This document shows positions 1-6,651 of a stretch of DNA of 29,318 nt, in pieces. Source of the DNA: a virus; IMG/VR virus record IMGVR_UViG_3300044858_001358, positions 1 through 29,318 of that record; one strand, 5' to 3'. Within the stretch, counting starts at the first letter, position 1, and each line of letters starts with the position of its first letter. A program made the position numbers and the translations under genes. Below the pieces are notes generated by a model. It saw only the letters and a program-made list of their open reading frames with translations. It was not told the origin of the DNA and ran no database searches.

Positions 1-2
1 CA

Positions 3-317
3 CCAACAGTAGGAGTGAAGAGTCAAATAAAGTCTGTTCTTGTAGATGAGATGGGTAAAACTATCAAGTCTTTAAGAAACGGTCACTTTACTGATGAAAC
101 ATTTGAATTGTTGGAACTTAAACTTAAACAATTACAACAATATCTTGCTGAGATGGAAGATGAAGAGTCAGTCGACCTTGAAGAACAACCGCAAAAACCT
201 ATGGATGAAGATTTCGTATCTCCTGAAGTAGAAGCATTGGTAGAAGAGGAAGACCCGATGATTTCCATGCAAATCGAGATGAACAATTATTTACAATCAT
301 TTAAAATTTTTAACTAA
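3..317 (+). CDS. C-terminal part of a head-gene protein (5' end outside window)
   Basis: The frame is open to the left edge, so this is the tail of a longer protein. A GTG at 15 could start a 100-residue protein but has no special support. The visible part is strongly acidic and helical: a leucine/glutamine-rich helix (LELKLKQLQQYLAEME) followed by a Glu/Asp-rich segment. It ends in TAATG, overlapping the capsid gene start by one base, so the two are probably translationally coupled. The gene just before the capsid gene in HK97-type phages is usually the prohead protease or a scaffold, and an acidic helical C-terminus would suit a scaffold-like tail. No catalytic motif is in view, so the identity is inferred from position only. 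Confidence 0.6.
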   Translation, partial: PTVGVKSQIKSVLVDEMGKTIKSLRNGHFTDETFELLELKLKQLQQYLAEMEDEESVDLEEQPQKPMDEDFVSPEVEALVEEEDPMISMQIEMNNYLQSFKIFN

Positions 318-1483
318 TGGTAGAAGAAATCAAAAGTGCTTTCGAAGGCGTTAAAACCGAAGTAAACGGTGCTATCGAAACATTAAAAGCTGATAACGCA
401 GTAGCGGTAGACAGCTTAAAATCAGAATTAGAAGAATTAAAATCTCAAGTTGCTGTAGTAAAAGATGCTGCTGACAAATTAGAGGCAAAAAACAATCGTA
501 AGACAATGAGTGAAAATCAAGTAAAAGGGTTCAATGCAACTCTTGCTGAAGCAATCGAAAAGAATGCTGACAGTATCGCAAAATTAGGTCGTGGTGAGCA
601 GAAGCGTTCTGGCTTTATCTTAGACACTAAGGCAGTAGGTAACATGACTGAAGCAGTTAACTTAACTGGTGACATCCCAAGACAATATGCTCCACAAGTA
701 TATGCTCTTCCTAATCGTAAAGTACACGTTAGAAGCTTGTTACCAGTAGGTACAATCTCTACAGGTTTATTTACTTTCCCTAAGGAAACAGGTGGTGAAG
801 GTGATGTAGCTCCTCAAACTCAAGGTTCTGCAAAATCTCAAATCGATTTCGATATCACAATGACTGATGCTCCTGCTCAGTACATCGCTGGTTTCGTAAG
901 AATCTCTCGTCAAATGTTGGATGATGTTCCTGCAATGACTTCTTTCTTACAAGCTCGTTTGTTAGAGAAATATTTATTAGCTGAAGATGCTCAGTTATTA
1001 AATGGTAATGGTACAGCTCCTAACTTGACTGGTTTGACTGTAAATGCTTCTGCTCCAACTGGTGCTGCAACTGTAGACGTTGAGCAATTAGTACAAGCTA
1101 TTGCACAAGTTTCTGCTACTAACTATTCTGCAAATGGTATCTTGATTAACCCAAGTGATTGGGCTAATATCATGAACACTAAGAATACTAACGCTGCTTA
1201 TAGCCTTCCAGGTTCTACAGTTGTTACAACTGATGGTAGTGTTACTATCGCTGGTATTCCAGTATTCCAATCTACAGCAATCGCTGCTGATAAGTTCTTA
1301 GTAGGTGACTGGTCAATGGGTGCTCAAATCATGCAAAATCAAGGTATTTCTGTTCAGTTCTCTGAAATGGATAGCGATAACTTCCAAAAGAACTTGATTA
1401 CTGTAAGAGTTGAAGCTCGTATTGCATTCCCTATCTATTACAACAATGCGTTTGTATATGGTGATTTCGGTAACGTAGCTTAA
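317..1483 (+). CDS. Major capsid protein, HK97 fold
   Basis: This 388-residue protein has the layout of the HK97-type Phage_capsid family. Residues 1-60 are a charged coiled coil (alternating Lys/Glu with Leu/Val heptads), like the delta/scaffold domain removed during maturation. From about residue 100 the body is Ala/Gly/Thr-rich with typical segments: VHVRSLLPVGTISTG, ETGGEGDVAPQTQGSA, ISRQMLDDVPAMTSFLQARL, and an LLNGNGTAPNLTGL loop. It ends with a predicted beta-rich A-domain (VRVEARIAFPIYYNNAFVYG). The protein assembles the icosahedral head. A strong terminator directly follows, which suits a very highly expressed gene insulated from the next one. Confidence 0.93.
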   Translation: MVEEIKSAFEGVKTEVNGAIETLKADNAVAVDSLKSELEELKSQVAVVKDAADKLEAKNNRKTMSENQVKGFNATLAEAIEKNADSIAKLGRGEQKRSGFILDTKAVGNMTEAVNLTGDIPRQYAPQVYALPNRKVHVRSLLPVGTISTGLFTFPKETGGEGDVAPQTQGSAKSQIDFDITMTDAPAQYIAGFVRISRQMLDDVPAMTSFLQARLLEKYLLAEDAQLLNGNGTAPNLTGLTVNASAPTGAATVDVEQLVQAIAQVSATNYSANGILINPSDWANIMNTKNTNAAYSLPGSTVVTTDGSVTIAGIPVFQSTAIAADKFLVGDWSMGAQIMQNQGISVQFSEMDSDNFQKNLITVRVEARIAFPIYYNNAFVYGDFGNVA

Positions 1484-1504
1484 TCCTAGATTAAACTAAA
1501 ATAC

Positions 1505-1535
1505 AAGGGGGCAGCCGCAAACTGCCTCCTTTTTT
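1505..1535 (+). terminator. Rho-independent terminator after capsid gene
   Basis: GGGGGCAG (1507-1514) pairs with CTGCCTCC (522-529 of the same kilobase, i.e. 1522-1529) across a 7-nt loop, giving an 8-bp stem with one G-U pair, followed by six T. It sits 24 bp after the capsid stop codon and before the promoter for the connector genes. Confidence 0.9.
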
Positions 1536-1562
1536 ATGTCCGCTATATTTTAGTTATTTTTG
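1533..1562 (+). promoter_or_regulatory. Bacteroidota-type promoter for head-tail connector genes
   Basis: TATTTTTG at 1555-1562 matches the -7 consensus TAnnTTTG. A TTTA at 1533-1536 lies 18 bp upstream and is a weak -33 candidate. It is placed between the capsid terminator and the ATG at 1579, which leaves a leader of about 10 nt. The motif is seen directly; activity is inferred. Confidence 0.55.
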
Positions 1563-1578
1563 TAAAAACAATGGCATA

Positions 1579-2124
1579 ATGCAAATAGTAAGAGATATAA
1601 CGACCACAGTAGCACCTACAGCCACAGTCGTAACTTTAGCGGAAGCTAAGAATTACCTTAGAGTAGATTACAGCGAAGATGATAGTTTGATTACATCTTT
1701 AATCAATACAGCTCAAACAAGACTTGAGCAATATGCAGGAGTTGCAATGACTCCTAGAACATTAAGAGTTGTAGCTTATGTAGATAGCTTTATAGAGTTA
1801 CCTTATGTTCCTACAAACACAATATCAGCAGTAGAATACTGGGATAGCACAAATTGGGTAGCAATGTCTGTTGGTGATTACCAGGTGCTTGGTGAAACCA
1901 CCAAAAAGGTCTACATGACTAGCATTTTCGATAACGAATTTAGGTTCACTTATACTTGCGGTTATACTACAACTCCTCAGACAATGAAGACTGCCCTTTT
2001 AAAGATGGTTTCAGACCTATATGAGTACAGAGAGTCTTCAGTTGAGGCAACTAAGCCTTCTGCTAATTTGATGACCGCATACGAGCTTATGAAGCCATTT
2101 AAACGCATAAACGTTATTATCTAA
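1579..2124 (+). CDS. Head-tail connector protein, gp6-like
   Basis: This 181-residue protein carries the N-terminal signature of the phage gp6-like head-tail connector family: VTLAEAKNYLRVDYSEDDSLITSLINTAQTRLEQY at about residues 18-52, which forms the helical bundle docking on the portal, followed by a beta-rich part with Tyr/Trp-rich strands. These proteins form a ring beneath the portal and join it to the head-closure protein. It begins a transcription unit of its own after the capsid terminator and ends in TAATG, overlapping the next gene. The length is normal for the family. Confidence 0.85.
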   Translation: MQIVRDITTTVAPTATVVTLAEAKNYLRVDYSEDDSLITSLINTAQTRLEQYAGVAMTPRTLRVVAYVDSFIELPYVPTNTISAVEYWDSTNWVAMSVGDYQVLGETTKKVYMTSIFDNEFRFTYTCGYTTTPQTMKTALLKMVSDLYEYRESSVEATKPSANLMTAYELMKPFKRINVII

Positions 2125-2444
2125 TGATAGGAAGATTAATGAATAGGATTACTTTTAAAAGTAAGACTAGCGTATCAGATAGTGCAGGTGGTTTTGTAAA
2201 CACACTTGTAGATTATTATACTTGTTGGGCTGAAATAGCTAGAGATAGCGAAAGCAAGACTAATTTGGTAGAAAAAGATTCTATTAATAATGATATTACA
2301 TTTAGAATAAGATACACTACTTCAAAAGTATTTGATAATAAATTAGTTATATCATTTAAAAATAACTTATACTTAATCAATTCAGTTATAAACGAATATG
2401 ATCGTAATAAGTATTTTATGATTAGCTGCTCAACAATGAAATAA
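2124..2444 (+). CDS. Head closure (head-tail joining) protein, SPP1 gp16-like
   Basis: This 106-residue beta-rich protein starts MIGRLMNRITFKSKTSVSDSAGG and contains YYTCWAEIARDSESK, DITFRIRYTT and a terminal NLYLINSVINEYDRNKYFMIS segment. This is the usual pattern of the Phage_H_T_join family (rhIT.....D..GG......w..wA.i). The protein plugs the connector ring and provides the docking face for the tail. Its position after the gp6-like gene and before a gp10-like gene supports the call. It is coupled to both neighbours by TAATG overlaps. Confidence 0.8.
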   Translation: MIGRLMNRITFKSKTSVSDSAGGFVNTLVDYYTCWAEIARDSESKTNLVEKDSINNDITFRIRYTTSKVFDNKLVISFKNNLYLINSVINEYDRNKYFMISCSTMK

Positions 2445-2896
2445 TGGCTGCATTTTCAATGGGTATTACTGGCTTAGATACTCTAAGAGCAAAGTTTTCT
2501 AATGCTTCAGAAAGACTAGAAAAGCATATTGCAGAGGCTATAAATCAAACTGTTGTTAATATACAACAAGATGCTAAAGCTGAGGTAAAGGTAAAAACAG
2601 GTGCATTACAAAGAAGTATAACACATAGAAAGACAGATAAAACAGGCACAGCTTATGTTAGTGCTGGTAATAAATCTGTTAAATATGCTCCTTATGTTGA
2701 ATTTGGTACTAGGCATAACATAAATTTACCTTCACTTATTAACATAACTCCTAGTGAGCAAAGTAAATTTGCAAGACAATATATAGTACAAAGCCCTAAA
2801 AAGTTTACTAATCAGGCAACTAGACCATTTTTGATGACCTCTTTCGATAAGAGGTATAGTCAACTTATATTCAAGATTAAAGAATTTAAGATATAA
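2444..2896 (+). CDS. HK97 gp10-like neck/tail protein
   Basis: This 150-residue protein matches the HK97-gp10_like pattern. It has an N-terminal amphipathic helix (LDTLRAKFSNASERLEKHIAEAINQ), then AEVKVKTGALQRSITHR, then YAPYVEFGTRH, and a C-terminal PFLMTSFDKR. The phrases 'TGAL..SI' and 'YA.yVEfGT' are characteristic. Family members act at the head-tail interface or in tail completion. No promoter separates it from the head-closure gene; an internal promoter follows it. Confidence 0.85.
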   Translation: MAAFSMGITGLDTLRAKFSNASERLEKHIAEAINQTVVNIQQDAKAEVKVKTGALQRSITHRKTDKTGTAYVSAGNKSVKYAPYVEFGTRHNINLPSLINITPSEQSKFARQYIVQSPKKFTNQATRPFLMTSFDKRYSQLIFKIKEFKI

Positions 2897-2915
2897 ATAT
2901 ATTTCGTTAAATTTG
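2885..2915 (+). promoter_or_regulatory. Internal Bacteroidota-type promoter for tail genes
   Basis: TAAATTTG (2908-2915) is an exact TAnnTTTG -7 element. TTTA at 2885-2888 lies 19 bp upstream, a suitable distance for a -33 element, and overlaps the end of the preceding gene. The first downstream ATG is at 2931. The motif is the same octamer seen before 18848. Confidence 0.6.
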
Positions 2916-2930
2916 TACAAAATCAATACC

Positions 2931-3083
2931 ATGACAATTACACTAAACGAAGAGCAGGTAAAACAATTAGACGCATTCATCCAAGAATTGCCAACTAAGT
3001 ATGGTTTACCTTTAACTCAGTTCTTATCAAAACTTGCTCAAGAACAAAATCCTGAGGAAGTAAAAGAGGAAACAGAAGCTTAA
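2931..3083 (+). CDS. Small acidic helical protein, unknown
   Basis: This 50-residue reading frame was found by eye between the gp10-like and tail-terminator genes. It starts MTITLNEEQVKQLDAFIQEL and ends in an acidic tail (NPEEVKEETEA). It is probably all-helical. The stop overlaps the next start as TAATG, the same coupling used by its neighbours, which supports it being real. An exact TAAATTTG promoter element lies 16 bp before the ATG. I do not recognise the family; its position suggests a small neck or tail-assembly factor. Confidence 0.75.
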   Translation: MTITLNEEQVKQLDAFIQELPTKYGLPLTQFLSKLAQEQNPEEVKEETEA

Positions 3084-3511
3084 TGAAAGATTGCGGATAT
3101 GCTATACGAAAGGCTTATGTAGATAAGTTAGCATCACAAAGTTTTTCTTTGGGTGTTTACGATACTATTGCACCTGACGAAGTGCAGCCTCCGTTTTTAA
3201 TCATTAGTAGTCAAACATCAGTTGAAAATAGTGATAAGCAGAGTTATAACTTTGATGTCACTCTTCAATTTGATATTGTCTATAGAACATTTAAGTCAGG
3301 TGAAGTAGGGCAAAAATCGGTAGACCAGTGGGCTAATGAATTATTAGTGATCATAGGCGTTAATGTGCCAGATTACCCAAGTGCTTCTCCTGACTTTAAA
3401 ATAGTTACTCGTAGGATGTCATCTAATGAAGCTACCTTTGATTATGTTGACGAAGCTTATGTGTTTAAAAGAGTCATTGTATTCGAACATTTTGTAACTC
3501 AAATATTATAA
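3083..3511 (+). CDS. Tail terminator/completion-like protein
   Basis: This 142-residue alpha/beta protein has an N-terminal helix (YAIRKAYVDKLAS), then DTIAPDEVQPPFLIISSQTSVENSDK, a beta strand with VTLQFDIVYR, a helix QWANELLVIIG, and a terminal beta strand with VFKRVIVFEHFV. This is the layout of DUF3168/tail-terminator proteins, which cap the tail tube and connect it to the head. It lies immediately before the major tail protein, the standard place for this function. The call rests on layout and synteny. Confidence 0.65.
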   Translation: MKDCGYAIRKAYVDKLASQSFSLGVYDTIAPDEVQPPFLIISSQTSVENSDKQSYNFDVTLQFDIVYRTFKSGEVGQKSVDQWANELLVIIGVNVPDYPSASPDFKIVTRRMSSNEATFDYVDEAYVFKRVIVFEHFVTQIL

Positions 3512-3530
3512 AAAATTAAAATAAAATAAA

Positions 3531-3968
3531 ATGCCAACAACAGGAATTTTTAACGGTACAAATCTAGTAGTTCTAGTAGGAAGTGAAGTAGTAGCTCATT
3601 CTACATCATGTTCTTTATCAGTAAGCGTTGACTTACCAGATTCAACAACTAAATCAAGCAATGGATGGGCTGATCAAATTGGTGGTTTAAAGTCTTGGTC
3701 TTTGACTACAGATGGTCTTGCAACAGTTGAGCCAACTGGAGCTAACTTTGTTGTAGGGGATATTTTTACACAATTAGCTAGTAGAACAGCAGTTACAGTT
3801 AAGTTTACAACTGTTTCAACAGGTAGTACTGTTGTTCCAGGTGACTTAGTTTGGTCTGGTCTTGCTTTTATCGAAAGTTTAGATGTTACTGCTGATATGG
3901 AATCTCCAGCAACATATTCAGTTTCATTTACAGGAACAGGAGCATTGACTCAAGCTCCTAACCCATAA
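3531..3968 (+). CDS. Major tail tube protein
   Basis: This 145-residue beta-rich, Ser/Thr-rich protein has the tail-tube pattern of TP901-1-type major tail proteins: an N-terminal strand GTNLVVLVG, CSLSVSVDLPDSTTK, a W-containing hairpin (GGLKSWSLTTDGLATV), a helix-like GDIFTQLASRTAVTVKF, and C-terminal ESLDVTADMESPATYSVSFTGTGAL. Hexamers would stack to form the tail tube. It precedes the tail-assembly chaperone and tape measure, as expected. The protein at 8657 carries the same fold with an insertion. Confidence 0.88.
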   Translation: MPTTGIFNGTNLVVLVGSEVVAHSTSCSLSVSVDLPDSTTKSSNGWADQIGGLKSWSLTTDGLATVEPTGANFVVGDIFTQLASRTAVTVKFTTVSTGSTVVPGDLVWSGLAFIESLDVTADMESPATYSVSFTGTGALTQAPNP

Positions 3969-3989
3969 TAACACCAAAAACACCAAAAT

Positions 3990-4361
3990 ATGAGAGGACA
4001 TTACGAACTATCCCTAAGCGATGGGACTAAGATACCTATGAGGTTTTGTACATGGTCTTTAAAAAGATTCTGTCAAATTCAAGGTATATCACCTGCTGAA
4101 ATAGGAGATGCTTTATCTGGAGAATCAACTATTGACGCTATTGTAAACTTGCTTAGATCAGCAGCAGAGTATCCTTTATATAAAGAAGGTATTACTCCTA
4201 ACTTTACTGACTTAGAGGTTTGCGATTGGATTGATGATATTGGTGGTATTGCAAGTGCTAAACTACAAGACATATTCAAAGTATTGTCTGATAGTATGGT
4301 AAGCGGTATAGATAATACCCCATCTAAGAAAGGCAAGAGTTCAGATGTAAAAAAAAATTAG
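3990..4361 (+). CDS. Tail assembly chaperone, zero-frame product (gpG-like)
   Basis: This 123-residue protein lies between the major tail protein and the tape measure, where lambda G lies. It has the look of Phage_TAC proteins: LSDGTKIPMRFCTWSLKRF, then helices QGISPAEIGDAL, IDAIVNLLRSAAEYPLY and ICDWIDD-like VCDWIDDIGGI. The last sense codons run gta aaa aaa aat before TAG at 4359-4361. The nine-A run there contains a classical A_AAA_AAA slippery heptamer in the correct phase for a -1 shift into the frame ending at 4675. The protein should coat or chaperone the tape measure during tail assembly. Confidence 0.85.
   Translation: MRGHYELSLSDGTKIPMRFCTWSLKRFCQIQGISPAEIGDALSGESTIDAIVNLLRSAAEYPLYKEGITPNFTDLEVCDWIDDIGGIASAKLQDIFKVLSDSMVSGIDNTPSKKGKSSDVKKN
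4349..4355 (+). promoter_or_regulatory. Programmed -1 ribosomal frameshift site A_AAA_AAA
   Basis: The heptamer 4349-4355 is in phase: zero-frame codons are 4350-4352 AAA and 4353-4355 AAA, with the preceding A ending a GTA codon. A -1 slip reads on as K-L-E-W-I-D-I-E-R-Y-T-M from 4355 and stays open to 4675. The -1 frame is closed upstream by TAA at 4325-4327, so the overlap of the two open frames is only 4328-4358. Confidence 0.85.
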
Positions 4362-4675
4362 AGTGGATTGATATTGAAAGATATACAATGGGGGAGTGCC
4401 AAGTGCTTCCCCATTTGTTTTGGGATATGACGATGGCTGAGTTAGATTTTGTTTGGTATGGTTACCGTCATAAAGAAGAACAAGAATGGTTAAGAGTAAG
4501 ATGGCAGACTACACTTTTAATCAATATTCAACTACCAAAGGGTAAAAAAGTTATGCCAGAAGAGCTTTTAAAGCTTGACTGCGATAATCGTAACTTTGTG
4601 AAACAAAGAGTAATGAGTAATGATGAATTACAAGAGGTACTAAAGAAATATAATAATGTTAAACCTATAGGATAA
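4355..4675 (+). CDS. Tail assembly chaperone, frameshifted extension (gpT-like part of gpGT)
   Basis: This is the -1-frame continuation of the gene at 3990; the full fusion would be 228 residues (122 zero-frame plus 106). An ATG at 4388 could start a separate 95-residue protein, but the coding sense continues upstream of it (LEWIDIERYT) right to the slippery run, favouring a fusion. The segment contains CQVLPHLFWDMTMAELDFV; 'FW.MT..E' is typical of the second tail-chaperone domain in siphophages. In lambda the T part recruits the major tail protein while G binds the tape measure. It ends in TAATG, coupling it to the tape-measure gene. Confidence 0.85.
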   Translation, partial: KLEWIDIERYTMGECQVLPHLFWDMTMAELDFVWYGYRHKEEQEWLRVRWQTTLLINIQLPKGKKVMPEELLKLDCDNRNFVKQRVMSNDELQEVLKKYNNVKPIG

Positions 4676-6651
4676 TGGCAGTAGAAGAATCAATTAAAAT
4701 TAAGATACAGGCAAACGCTGAAGAGTTCAAGATTGTATCTAATATTATTAATACAGAACTAGGAAAACTAGGTAAGAATTTTGAAATATTAGAAGGTAAT
4801 ATTAAGCAGACTTCTAATGCCATGAAAGGTTTTGATGGCTCATCTAAGAAGTTTAACAAAGGTATAATGAGTATCTCATTGATACTACAAGATTTACCTT
4901 ATGGTTTTAGAGGTATTCAAAATAACATCCCTGCATTAGCTCAGGGATTTGGTGTTTTATATTTAGCTGTATCTGCTGTTACAGCAGCAATGACATATTT
5001 TTTAATGCAGGGTGATAATATGTCTAAAGACACAAAGAAGATATATGAAACATTTAAAGAGTTTATTAATGGTGTGGTTAATCAGGTATATAATACATTA
5101 AAACCAGCGTTTGATTCAATAGTAAAATCAATCATGTTTTTATGGGATATGTTTGGAAACAATCTTATAAATCAGTTTAAATATATATGGGAAAATTTAT
5201 TAGCTTTTACTAAAATAGCTGGAAATATTTTAGCGGAAGCATTTAATTTGGTTACAAGTGTTATAAAGGGTGACTGGAGTAAATTTGGAGAATCTTTATT
5301 AAATATTTTTAAATATGCATGGAACGCTATAGTTCAATTTTTATCATTCAGTTTAAAAATGGTAGGAAATACTATAGGTGCTTTTACTCGAATATTTGAT
5401 AAAGATTTAGGTGACACAATAACCAAATCAACTGAATATACTGCTAATAAGTTTGCAGATAGTTTTAAGTTTGCATTTAAAGAAGTAGAAAAAGAAAGTA
5501 AGAAATTTGATATATTTTCTATTTTTGGTGGCAAAAAGAAAGGAGGGGATACAACTAAGGAATCATTTAAGGCTGATACTTCTAATTTAGATTTACTAAA
5601 AGCTCAAGAAAACTATTATAAAGATGATTTATTTATGCGTAGATATTACGCATTAGAGGTGCTTAAAGAAGAAGAGAAGTTAGCTTTAATGGAAGCTATT
5701 TTCAATAAATCAAGTATTGATACATTATCTAATATTGCAGAGCAGTTTAAAATTAAAAGACTTGCTATTGAAAAGTCTACTCTTGATGGTATTCAAGCTA
5801 TAAGAAATGATAATGCAAAAAGAAATGAAAAGTTTGAAAAAGATGAATTAGAGAGAGCTGAAAAGATACAAAAGGAACTACTAGATAGATCAGTATATTT
5901 TACTGAACAAAGAATAAAAGCTGTAAATACAGAAGCAGATGCTTCAATAAAAGCTAATAGAGGAAATTACCAAGCTCAAAAACAAGCGTTAGAAGAGGCT
6001 ATAGTAAAACTAGGTGTGTTTAGAATGGCAGGTATAGGTGGTGCAGAGGCTATGTTAAAATTAGACGAAGCTATTGGTAATAACAAAGCTAAGATTGAAG
6101 GTCTAATTGACCCTTTGGAAACTTTAAATCAGTCATTGCAAACTACATTTAATCAATTAAATATTGATTTATTAACAAACTTTGCTGATCAGATGGGAGC
6201 AATATTTGCTGGAGGTAAGTTTGATTTTAAACAATTAGGTAATATATTAGCAGATGGCTTATCTTCAATAGGTAAAGCCCTTATTGCTTTTGCAATTACT
6301 AATGGTGCTGCTATGAATTTGTTTAAAGACCCTAAAACCTGGCCTTTAGCTCTTGCTGCTGGTATTGCGGCAGTTGCAGCAGGTTCATTTTTAAGAAATT
6401 CAATGAATGAAAATAAAGCTACTGCATTTGCTAATGGTGGTATAGTTTCTGGACCAACTATGGGTCTTGTAGGTGAATATCCTGGTGCTCAAAATAACCC
6501 TGAGGTTATTGCACCTTTAGATAAATTAAAATCTATGATTGGTGGTGGAGGAGGTGGTACATTTGTACTTAGAGGTCAAGACCTTTTAGTATCAATCAAT
6601 AGAACTCAAAAATCATCTTTCCTTAAAGGTCAAAATATAAGTTTAGCATAA
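4675..6651 (+). CDS. Tape measure protein
   Basis: This 658-residue protein follows the chaperone, as tape measures do. It is helical with long charged coiled coils (about residues 300-440), Ala/Gly-rich hydrophobic stretches near residues 78-105 (NIPALAQGFGVLYLAVSAV) and 535-570 (LIAFAITNGAAMNLF, LALAAGIAAVAAGSFL), and a C-terminal region with a Gly run and the motif ANGGIVSGPTMGLVGEYPG, which is frequent in siphophage tape measures. It sets tail length and is ejected into the host envelope. At about 1.5 angstrom per residue it would give a tail near 100 nm (family rule of thumb). TAATG coupling exists at both ends. Confidence 0.88.
   Translation: MAVEESIKIKIQANAEEFKIVSNIINTELGKLGKNFEILEGNIKQTSNAMKGFDGSSKKFNKGIMSISLILQDLPYGFRGIQNNIPALAQGFGVLYLAVSAVTAAMTYFLMQGDNMSKDTKKIYETFKEFINGVVNQVYNTLKPAFDSIVKSIMFLWDMFGNNLINQFKYIWENLLAFTKIAGNILAEAFNLVTSVIKGDWSKFGESLLNIFKYAWNAIVQFLSFSLKMVGNTIGAFTRIFDKDLGDTITKSTEYTANKFADSFKFAFKEVEKESKKFDIFSIFGGKKKGGDTTKESFKADTSNLDLLKAQENYYKDDLFMRRYYALEVLKEEEKLALMEAIFNKSSIDTLSNIAEQFKIKRLAIEKSTLDGIQAIRNDNAKRNEKFEKDELERAEKIQKELLDRSVYFTEQRIKAVNTEADASIKANRGNYQAQKQALEEAIVKLGVFRMAGIGGAEAMLKLDEAIGNNKAKIEGLIDPLETLNQSLQTTFNQLNIDLLTNFADQMGAIFAGGKFDFKQLGNILADGLSSIGKALIAFAITNGAAMNLFKDPKTWPLALAAGIAAVAAGSFLRNSMNENKATAFANGGIVSGPTMGLVGEYPGAQNNPEVIAPLDKLKSMIGGGGGGTFVLRGQDLLVSINRTQKSSFLKGQNISLA

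Noticed and set aside
4388-4675. Independent gene starting at ATG 4388
   Set aside because: Coding sense continues upstream to the slippery A-run in the correct -1 phase, so a frameshifted fusion is the better explanation, though internal initiation is not excluded.
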